NCBI GenBank assembly: GCA_027296185.1
Contig: JAPUJL010000011.1
Span: 1-7,751, forward strand
DNA length: 7,751 nt
Direction: 5' to 3'
DNA from: SAR324 cluster bacterium
GTDB taxonomy: Bacteria > SAR324 > JACQKK01
In this document: positions 1 through 4,995 of the stretch, in pieces
How positions within the stretch are numbered: the first letter of the stretch is position 1
How the letters are laid out: every line of letters starts with the position of its first letter
Position numbers and translations under genes: made by a program
Notes under the pieces: generated by a model
Told to the model about the DNA's origin: nothing
What the model saw: only the letters and a program-made list of their open reading frames with translations
Databases searched by the model: none

Positions 1-21
1 CGGGCGGTCGCGAATATGATC

Positions 22-408
22 CTACACGATGACGAACACCTGGCGCACACGGGCGAATTCCGAGACGATTTCCGGGCTGCGCCGCTGGGATGAGACGATA
101 TAATTGTTGAACCCAGGGAGCTTGACTCGGTCCGGGGCCGCGGGCATTTCCTCGCCGTCCAGCCGCGCGTAGCCCACGTGGACGATCACCTCGATCAACG
201 CATCGCCCACCATACCCCGGGCCTGCCGGGTGACGCGGGCCTTCAGCGCCTCTTCCTGGGCACCGACGTTGATGCCGGGCGGGATCGACCACTCCATCGC
301 CGCCGCGAGGCCGGGCAGGAGCAGTAAAGCGGCGAGCCACGCCGCCCAGGGCAGCGCCCACGGCCGGGGCCGGTTCCGCCGGACGGATCGGATGCGGGGG
401 TTGCTCAT
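22..408 (-). CDS. Small secreted protein resembling the first half of an RBM3-like domain
   Basis: The product is 128 aa. An Arg-rich n-region is followed by a hydrophobic stretch at about residues 17-37 and a likely signal peptidase I site after Ala37, so export is expected. The mature part (about 50-128) has an amphipathic helix, then a strand (LIEVIVHVGY, 71-80), then a loop with KLPGF at 96-100, and ends in a hydrophobic strand, VFVIV. This order matches the first half of the RBM3-like domain of the upstream neighbour, which has KLPGF at 99-103 in the same place. The protein stops where the second helix-strand half would begin. The start overlaps the upstream stop (ATGA), with GGGAGG 10 nt upstream, so it is the last cistron seen of the motor-linked cluster. 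It ends in TAG; only 21 bases remain to the window edge. No name recognised; function unknown. Confidence 0.75.
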   Translation of the reverse strand: MSNPRIRSVRRNRPRPWALPWAAWLAALLLLPGLAAAMEWSIPPGINVGAQEEALKARVTRQARGMVGDALIEVIVHVGYARLDGEEMPAAPDRVKLPGFNNYIVSSQRRSPEIVSEFARVRQVFVIV

Positions 409-1289
409 TGCGGTGCGGCCTCCCTTCCTTGCAGGAACTCCAACACGCGCTGCACCTCGGGGTTGCTGGGGTTATAGCCCAGGGCCCGCTGCCAGGCCAA
501 TTGCGCGCGCCGCGTGTCGTTCATGGTGTAGTGAATCGAGCCTTCCATGCCGAGATACTGGGCCCGCTCCCGGTTGTTCTGGGATTGCTGGAACGCCGTG
601 CGCACGACCCGCAACGCCTCATCGTAGCGGCCCTCGTCATAGGCCAGGCGCGCCTCTTCCACCGCGCTCAGCCGGGGAGCGGGCGCACGGAGCGGCGGGG
701 GCGCGGAAGGGGGCAGAGGCTCGCCCACGGCGCGCATCAGCTCCTCCTCGCTCAGCGGCGGCAACAGCGCCTCACGCTGCAATTCGGGGAAGGTTTCCTT
801 GAGAATGATCAATTGATCGCCCCGGTCCGGAACGAAGCGCGCGACGATGGGCACGATCTTTCGCAAGAACCGCTCGTAGTATTCGGGCAGGGTCTCGTCG
901 ATGAGCATCTTCACCACCAACCGCGTGAACGGCGGAATCTTCTCGTCCACCGGCGCGCCCGGCGACCTGACGAAAATCGGAAAACCCGGGAGCTTGTACT
1001 TGTCCTGGGCCAGGCCCGGACCCACGGTGGGCGGAATGATGTTGCGGTTCCAGATCACCCGCACGGACAGGACGTATTGCCCGGGCGCCAGGTAGCGGCG
1101 CAGAGCCTTGCCGATATCGTCCTCGAGCCTGCGCTCGAACACGATCATCCGCTCGTTGGAGATGCGGTCCAGCAGGTTCTCCTGCTGCGCCTCGGTGGCG
1201 GCGCCCCCGGTGCAGATCAGCAGCGCGGCGGCCGGCAGCACGATCGCCAGGCGGCGCGTCCCCGCCCGAATGGCCGATTGGACGCTCAT
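405..1289 (-). CDS. Periplasmic protein with FliF RBM3-like domain and C-terminal TPRs
   Basis: The product is 294 aa. A signal peptide covers about residues 1-34 (cleavage near Ala31 or Ala34); Cys26 is not in a good lipobox, so a soluble periplasmic protein is more likely than a lipoprotein. Residues about 48-168 read like the FliF ring-building domain RBM3: a charged helix (FERRLEDDIGKAL, 51-63), Pro-Gly turn, strand (YVLSVRVIW, 72-80), an intervening loop with KLPGF at 99-103, strand (LVVKMLIDE, 124-132), helix, then FVPDRGDQL (152-160), which resembles the FliF 'GFxxxRGDxxxVVxxPF' end. A Pro-rich linker (177-206) leads to TPR-like helices (about 207-287). No transmembrane helix follows, so it is not FliF. 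Start and stop overlap the neighbours by 4 nt each (ATGA). The RBM assignment is my reading of the pattern, not a search result. Confidence 0.82.
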   Translation of the reverse strand: MSVQSAIRAGTRRLAIVLPAAALLICTGGAATEAQQENLLDRISNERMIVFERRLEDDIGKALRRYLAPGQYVLSVRVIWNRNIIPPTVGPGLAQDKYKLPGFPIFVRSPGAPVDEKIPPFTRLVVKMLIDETLPEYYERFLRKIVPIVARFVPDRGDQLIILKETFPELQREALLPPLSEEELMRAVGEPLPPSAPPPLRAPAPRLSAVEEARLAYDEGRYDEALRVVRTAFQQSQNNRERAQYLGMEGSIHYTMNDTRRAQLAWQRALGYNPSNPEVQRVLEFLQGREAAPQ

Positions 1290-1987
1290 GGCTCATCCCC
1301 GGTGGGTGGCGCGGGCGGCCGCGGCGCCTCGCCCGGCGAGGTGCCGGGCAGGTTCGGCGAGGGCGCGCCCTGTTGCGATTGAATGAAGTCCTGAAACTCC
1401 CGCACTTCCTCGTTGGAGGGATCGACGGTGAGCACCTGTTCCCACTGCTGGTTGGCCAGTTGGTAGTTGCCCATCGCGTAGTAGACCGACCCCTTCATCA
1501 TCAGGCCTTGGATGTGGTCCGGCTTCACCGCCAGCACCAGATTCACCTGGCGCAGGGCGTTGTTGTAATCGCCGTCCAGCATCGCTTTCTGCGCTTGCTC
1601 CAGATATTGCGCCGCCAGCAGATCGCCCACTCCCAGAGGGGCGGCACCCCCCGGCGCACCGGGCGCGGCACCCGCGGGCGTGGGCCGCACCTGCTGAATC
1701 GAGAGGGGGATATCGATCTCGTACACGGGCTCGTCGATGTGCAGCACCACGGTCGATTCCTCCCCGCGGAAGGTGGTTGTCACGCGCACGATGCGCTGAC
1801 CGCCCTCGCTGGATTCGGTGACCTGGATTCCCGTCTCTCCGCTCCGGGTGACCAGCACGGTCTCCTCGCCCTCGGGGTCCTTCCCTTCGCCGGAGGCGCA
1901 ACCGCCCAGGGCCAGGGTCACGGCGGCGAGTGCGGCCGGCCAGAAGGAGGCGGGGCGCCTAGAAGCGATAGCCAAATCGTAATTCAT
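1286..1987 (-). CDS. TPR lipoprotein
   Basis: The product is 233 aa from the chosen ATG. A lipoprotein signal ends in the lipobox LGGC with the acceptor at Cys30; Ala at +2 suggests outer-membrane sorting under the usual Lol rule. Residues 43-100 form a beta-rich region (VLVTRSGE, RIVRVTTTF, STVVLHIDEP). A Gly/Ala/Pro linker (102-118) precedes TPR-like helices at about 125-203, and a Pro-rich tail (206-233) ends the protein. The ATG at 1985-1987 is preferred over an upstream ATG at 2087-2089 because it has GAAGG 8 nt upstream and puts the lipobox at the normal distance. The gene overlaps the end of the outer-membrane protein gene by 29 nt and the next gene by 4 nt (ATGA). Its C-terminal TPR resembles that of the downstream RBM-like protein. 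Likely a scaffold of the stator-linked envelope complex; partner unknown. Confidence 0.87.
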   Translation of the reverse strand: MNYDLAIASRRPASFWPAALAAVTLALGGCASGEGKDPEGEETVLVTRSGETGIQVTESSEGGQRIVRVTTTFRGEESTVVLHIDEPVYEIDIPLSIQQVRPTPAGAAPGAPGGAAPLGVGDLLAAQYLEQAQKAMLDGDYNNALRQVNLVLAVKPDHIQGLMMKGSVYYAMGNYQLANQQWEQVLTVDPSNEEVREFQDFIQSQQGAPSPNLPGTSPGEAPRPPAPPTGDEP

Positions 1988-2987
1988 AGCTCGCACCTTC
2001 GAGAACTTCTCCGTTATCCAGGATGGTCTCCTGGAACCAATTGAATCCCAACAACACCTCCAACTGGTCGCGGACGATGAACAGGACACCCAGCTTGGCC
2101 AGGTTTCCGTAGTTGAGCTGGGGCGAGATCAACTTGCCCAGTCCGAGGTAAGCCGTGATCCGAGAGTCGCCCGACGAGAATTGCCAGAAATCGTACCCGA
2201 TCGTCGGGGCCACCACCGCACCCGTGTCCAGCTCGACCACCGCATCGGGATTATTTTCGTTGTTATCGATGAAAAACGCCAACTCGATTCCGAAGGAGAA
2301 CCGCTCGGAAATCTGGATGGCTTCCCGCACGGCGAACACCAGGGCGTTGTGATCCGCCCCGTCGATGGGGAACAGCATCTCACCGAAGGAGAAGACGAGC
2401 GAATCCCGCTGCGGCGCGCGCCGCCCCACCAACTCCTCGACCAGGATGATGGCGCCCGTCTCCGCCTCGATCACCTGGAGGTAGACGGTGAGTTGCCGAT
2501 CGTCGCGGAAGACGCCGATATCGATGTAGCCGTGCACCCCCAGCTCCTTTGCCAGGGCGATCCGCTCCTCGCCGGAGGGGATGCCCTTGCGCAGCTTCAG
2601 GACGCCCCGCACGATCTTCGTTTGCAGCCGCTGACATTCCTGGCACTGCACCAGCTTGATCGCCGGGTTGGCGTCGAAGAGCTGTGCCAGGAAAATCACC
2701 CGCGCCTTGTGGCGGAAGTCGCGGTCGAAGTCCTTGCCGAACTGCAGGCTGTTGATGGCGAGGATCGAGACCCGGTCGGCGATCCGGTTCAGGGAAGACG
2801 CGATCATCGTCACCGCCTCGTCCAGCTGGAACAACTCCTCGTCTTGGCGGAAGGAGAAGTCCTCCTCCTCCTCCTGCGCCCAGGCCGGAGCAGGCACGGC
2901 GAGGAGCAGGAGCGCCAAGGCGGCGCCCGCGGCCAGCGCGGCGCAACCGCGTCCGGGGCGCCGGTGTCTCAAGAAGGAAACGATCAT
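1959..2987 (-). CDS. Outer-membrane protein: FlgO/CsgG-like periplasmic domain plus small beta-barrel
   Basis: The product is 342 aa. A classical signal peptide ends AWA|Q (cleavage after Ala37), followed by an acidic stretch. Residues about 55-188 alternate helices and strands in a FlgO/CsgG-like order: SILAINSLQF (74-83), a helix, IKLVQC, a helix (ERIALAKELG), GYIDIGVF (153-160), LTVYLQVIEAETGAIILVEEL (two strands round a TG turn). A CxxC pair lies at Cys115 and Cys118. Residues about 226-342 are amphipathic beta strands with aromatic girdles and end ELRFGYRF, a terminal Phe typical of substrates of the BAM assembly machine. The gene starts 25 nt after the motB-like stop, with GGAGG only 4 nt before the ATG. 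The two-part architecture suggests an outer-membrane anchor with a periplasmic platform. FlgO belongs to flagellar outer-membrane rings in Vibrio, which is suggestive next to stator genes. The domain assignment is fold-level only. Confidence 0.82.
   Translation of the reverse strand: MIVSFLRHRRPGRGCAALAAGAALALLLLAVPAPAWAQEEEEDFSFRQDEELFQLDEAVTMIASSLNRIADRVSILAINSLQFGKDFDRDFRHKARVIFLAQLFDANPAIKLVQCQECQRLQTKIVRGVLKLRKGIPSGEERIALAKELGVHGYIDIGVFRDDRQLTVYLQVIEAETGAIILVEELVGRRAPQRDSLVFSFGEMLFPIDGADHNALVFAVREAIQISERFSFGIELAFFIDNNENNPDAVVELDTGAVVAPTIGYDFWQFSSGDSRITAYLGLGKLISPQLNYGNLAKLGVLFIVRDQLEVLLGFNWFQETILDNGEVLEGASYELRFGYRF
1996..2000 (-). promoter_or_regulatory. Ribosome binding site deciding the lipoprotein start
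   Basis: GAAGG on the minus strand lies 8 nt before the ATG at 1985-1987, inside the 3' end of the outer-membrane protein gene. It supports this start over the longer in-frame one at 2089, which would put 34 residues with no signal-peptide character before the lipoprotein signal. Confidence 0.6.
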
Positions 2988-2991
2988 TGAC

Positions 2992-2996
2992 CCTCC
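2992..2996 (-). promoter_or_regulatory. Ribosome binding site of the outer-membrane protein gene
   Basis: GGAGG on the minus strand lies 4 nt before the ATG at 2985-2987, a tight spacing. It sits in the only true intergenic gap (25 nt) of the cluster, so this gene may be translated independently of the motB-like gene. Confidence 0.55.
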
Positions 2997-3013
2997 ATGG
3001 TCAACTCAAATGA

Positions 3014-3688
3014 CTAGCGGAAGAGAACGCCGTACTGCTCCAGTTCGGTCGGGGGATTGACCAGAATGATTTCCACCCGGCGATTGGCCCGGCGGGCCGT
3101 GTCCAATTCCCGGCCACGGAGCGGATCGCCGAAATCGTCGACGTAGGGCACTCGGGGCCGGTATTCGGCGAATCCCCGCACCGACATCTGTTGTTCCGGC
3201 ACGCCCATCTGGCGCAGGAACCCGCCCACGTTCGTCGCGAGCGCGGAGGAGAGCTCCCAATTGGAAGGGAAGCGCCGTGTGCGGATGGGTAAATTGTCCG
3301 TGTGCCCCTCCACGATGATCAGGTCGTTCTTATGTTCGTCCAGCTCGACGATGGTCTGCGCCAGCGGCCGCAGCCGCTCCAGCGCCCGGGCTTGCATGCG
3401 GTCCTGGCCGGTGCGGAACAGGAAGTCCGACGGCAGCGTGATCACGCATTCCAGCTTGGAGCTCCGCAACTCGAAATTCCGGTACAGCGCCCGGTTCTCC
3501 TCCAGGTACGTGGCCAGCCCGTTGCAGTTCTTCGGGGCGGTGGAGAGGCTGGTCAGCAACACGAAGAAGCAAAAGAGCAACGTCATCAAATCGGCGAAGG
3601 TGATGAGCCATTCGCCGGCCAAGCTCTTCTTCTCGCCCTTCCCGGTGGCGAGGTTGCGGAAATCCCTGTCGCTCTCGCTGCCGATCAT
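3014..3688 (-). CDS. MotB-like stator subunit with OmpA peptidoglycan-binding domain
   Basis: The product is 224 aa. A short charged N-terminus is followed by one transmembrane helix (about 28-48) beginning WLITFADLMTLL. Asp33 in FADLMT occupies the position of the ion-carrying Asp of MotB (Asp32 in E. coli). A linker of only about 25-30 residues leads to an OmpA/MotB-type domain (about 78-210) with IIVEGHTDNLPI (124-135), SNWELSSALA (142-151), VRGFAEYRP and the closing TARRANRRVEI (197-207), the peptidoglycan-binding signature. It is short for MotB (usually 250-310 aa). The first codon overlaps the MotA-like stop (ATGA), and GGGGTGAG lies upstream. With the MotA-like protein it should form an ion-driven stator in the inner membrane fixed to the wall. 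TolR/ExbD is unlikely because those lack this OmpA domain. Whether it serves a flagellum is unclear, as no flagellar gene is seen. Confidence 0.92.
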   Translation of the reverse strand: MIGSESDRDFRNLATGKGEKKSLAGEWLITFADLMTLLFCFFVLLTSLSTAPKNCNGLATYLEENRALYRNFELRSSKLECVITLPSDFLFRTGQDRMQARALERLRPLAQTIVELDEHKNDLIIVEGHTDNLPIRTRRFPSNWELSSALATNVGGFLRQMGVPEQQMSVRGFAEYRPRVPYVDDFGDPLRGRELDTARRANRRVEIILVNPPTELEQYGVLFR

Positions 3689-4653
3689 AGGTTGAGCTCA
3701 CCCCGTGCAACCGCGGCGCGGCGCTCATTGCGGATTTGGAGCCGGCGCCGCTTGTTCAGGTAGATCTGCATGTCCTGCTCGACGACATCCGGCCGCTCCC
3801 GGCGGTGGAGGTAGATGATGCCCTCCATGATCATCTCGTACAGGCGGATGTAGCTTTCCTTGTTGCGCGTCAGCTTGGCCGCGATGGGCAGGAAGAACAG
3901 TTGGGCCAGCAACACGCCGTAAAGGGTCGTGATGAGGGCCACGGACATGCCGCCCATGATGGCCACGATGCTGGCGTTTTCTCCCGCCGCCTTGCCAAGG
4001 AGCAGGATCAAGCCCACCACGGTGCCCAACATGCCGAAAGCGGGCGCAACCCGCCCCATATATTCGGGCACGGCGATTTCCTGGTCCTGCTCGTAGGCGT
4101 AGCCGTCGATCTCCGAGCTGACGATCTCGCGCACCATCTCCTCGGTCACCCAGTCGACCTGGATGAAATTCTCCATGGCGTCGCGCATGAAGTAGAGCGG
4201 TATGGCGGCGATCTTCTCGTCGGGGATCAACTCGTTGCGGTAGCGGTAGTCGGCGAATTCCAGCACGCTGTCGTAGATGATTTCGAACTCCTGCTCCTGC
4301 CGCTCGCGGGCGAAAACCATCACGACGTAGTAGATGGTGCGCGCCGCCCGGCGCATCGGAAAGGCGATCAGGGTGGCCGCGTAGGCGCCGCCCAGCACGA
4401 TCAGGATCGACTTGAGGTCCAGAAAGCGGGTGATGCCCGCCAGCCAGGAATCCTTGAACTCGCGGAGCTCGTCCTCCACCGCCGCGACTTCGGCCCGGGT
4501 GGCGCCCGCCGCCTTGAGTTCGACGATCTGACGTTCAACCTGGGTGATCTGGTAGACGTAGTAATTGGAGCGGTGCTCGGGCCACGTGATCCCGAAGATG
4601 ATCAGGCCCGCGCCGACGATGAAACCGATCAGAGTACCGAGTCTATCCAGCAT
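3685..4653 (-). CDS. MotA-like proton/sodium channel stator subunit
   Basis: The product is 322 aa with four predicted membrane helices: TM1 about 4-23 (LGTLIGFIVGAGLIIFGI), TM2 about 82-98 (SILIVLGGAYAATLIAFP), a cytoplasmic domain (99-197), TM3 about 201-221 (VAPAFGMLGTVVGLI) and TM4 about 234-256 (GGMSVALITTLYGVLLAQ, then FFLPIAAKL). The LIVLGG...ATLIAFP, GMLGTVVGLI and GMSVAL-T-YG motifs are classic MotA/PomA; Pro204 and Pro256 fit the conserved prolines. Unlike MotA, where TM1 and TM2 are joined by a short loop, residues 24-80 form a charged helical periplasmic insert. The cytoplasmic tail after TM4 is about 65 residues and ends strongly basic. ATG at 4651-4653 is the first start in frame (an in-frame TAA lies just upstream), but it lacks a clear Shine-Dalgarno. 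It leads the six-gene cluster. Confidence 0.92.
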   Translation of the reverse strand: MLDRLGTLIGFIVGAGLIIFGITWPEHRSNYYVYQITQVERQIVELKAAGATRAEVAAVEDELREFKDSWLAGITRFLDLKSILIVLGGAYAATLIAFPMRRAARTIYYVVMVFARERQEQEFEIIYDSVLEFADYRYRNELIPDEKIAAIPLYFMRDAMENFIQVDWVTEEMVREIVSSEIDGYAYEQDQEIAVPEYMGRVAPAFGMLGTVVGLILLLGKAAGENASIVAIMGGMSVALITTLYGVLLAQLFFLPIAAKLTRNKESYIRLYEMIMEGIIYLHRRERPDVVEQDMQIYLNKRRRLQIRNERRAAVARGELNL

Positions 4654-4675
4654 GACGGATGCGCTCGTATGGCAT
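4643..4675 (-). other. Possible 10-codon leader ORF overlapping the motA-like start
   Basis: An ATG at 4673-4675 opens a 10-residue frame (MPYERIRHAG) that ends in TAG at 4643-4645, overlapping the motA-like start in another frame by 11 nt. It has AGG 4 nt upstream (GGTAGGTTTA), whereas the motA-like ATG has no clear ribosome binding site. Ribosomes ending here could re-initiate on the motA-like gene. This is inference; short ORFs arise easily by chance. Confidence 0.25.
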
Positions 4676-4770
4676 TAAACCTACCGGGTCTTCCGAGTCC
4701 GGTCAGCCGGCCTTGGCAAGCCCGCCCCGGGGGCGAATTCCCGCCGCATCGGGCTCAACCCGGAATGACG

Positions 4771-4799
4771 CTCATACTTTCAAGCAATTCATATACCAA
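4771..4799 (-). promoter_or_regulatory. Candidate sigma70-type promoter of the motor-linked cluster
   Basis: On the minus strand TTGGTA (4794-4799) and TATGAG (4771-4776) are separated by 17 bp; each matches the consensus at 4 of 6 positions. They lie in a 40-bp segment (4771-4810) of about 30% GC, sharply lower than its surroundings, about 120 bp upstream of the motA-like start. The AT-rich context is the stronger part of the evidence; the hexamers are only moderate. Confidence 0.4.
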
Positions 4800-4851
4800 A
4801 TCAACTCAATGCCTTCCGCGCCGAGTGGCGCACGGCGCGCCGCCCGAATCC

Positions 4852-4861
4852 ATCGGCCGAT
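4852..4861. repeat. 10-bp perfect palindrome
   Basis: The sequence atcggccgat is its own reverse complement. It lies about 50 bp upstream of the candidate -35 box of the motor-linked cluster, where an activator or repressor site could be. A palindrome of this size can occur by chance, so a regulatory role is a guess. Confidence 0.25.
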
Positions 4862-4867
4862 CCCACT

Positions 4868-4882
4868 GGCGCGAGCGGCGCC
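4868..4882. repeat. Short GC-rich inverted repeat
   Basis: GGCGC and GCGCC flank a 5-nt spacer, giving a 5-bp stem. No T-run follows on either strand, so it is not a standard intrinsic terminator, although it lies downstream of the dapF-type gene. Confidence 0.25.
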
Positions 4883-4995
4883 TGATCGATTGAACGGCGG
4901 AGGGCAGGATTCCGGTGCATGAAGGACCTAAGGGAACGGCGGACCCGCGCGGACGGAGATCGGCCCTGCCGGGACACCGGAGCGCGGCGGCGGCT

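Larger units (their letters stand above)
4654..4995. other. Gene-free stretch between the dapF-type gene and the motor cluster
   Basis: The 342 bp contain no convincing gene; frames that cross it lack recognisable sequence. It holds the likely promoter of the motor-linked cluster in an AT-rich island (4771-4810), a possible leader ORF next to the motA-like start, a 10-bp palindrome atcggccgat (4852-4861), a GGCGC/GCGCC inverted repeat (4868-4882), and two similar GC-rich segments near 4825-4841 and 4865-4882. I see no intrinsic terminator with a T-run for the dapF-type gene, so termination is probably Rho-dependent or read-through occurs. Confidence 0.6.

Noticed and set aside
408..1382. Long + strand frame opposite the RBM-like and lipoprotein genes
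   Set aside because: It is rich in His, Arg, Gln and Gly without any domain, as expected for the antisense of GC-rich coding DNA; the minus strand has signal peptides, a plausible domain and linked starts and stops.
1988..2089. N-terminal extension of the lipoprotein from an upstream ATG at 2089
   Set aside because: It would lie deep inside the outer-membrane protein gene and place 34 Ser/Arg/Trp-rich residues before a normal lipoprotein signal; the ATG at 1987 has its own ribosome binding site.
2984..2998. Four-codon mini-ORF (MEGQ) ending in TGA over the outer-membrane protein start
   Set aside because: Its start lies within the ribosome binding site of the real gene and it has no signal of its own; most likely chance.
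3014..4653. Zorya anti-phage defence (ZorA/ZorB)
   Set aside because: The MotA-like protein lacks the long cytoplasmic tail of ZorA, and no ZorC, ZorD or ZorE-like gene follows; all downstream genes encode exported proteins.
4724..4734. GCCCCGGGGGC inverted repeat as a terminator
   Set aside because: The loop would be one base and no T-run follows on either strand; expected by chance in GC-rich DNA.
3736..4893. 385-codon + strand frame opposite the motA-like gene
   Set aside because: The minus strand encodes unmistakable MotA motifs; the + frame is His/Asp/Val-rich antisense without family features.
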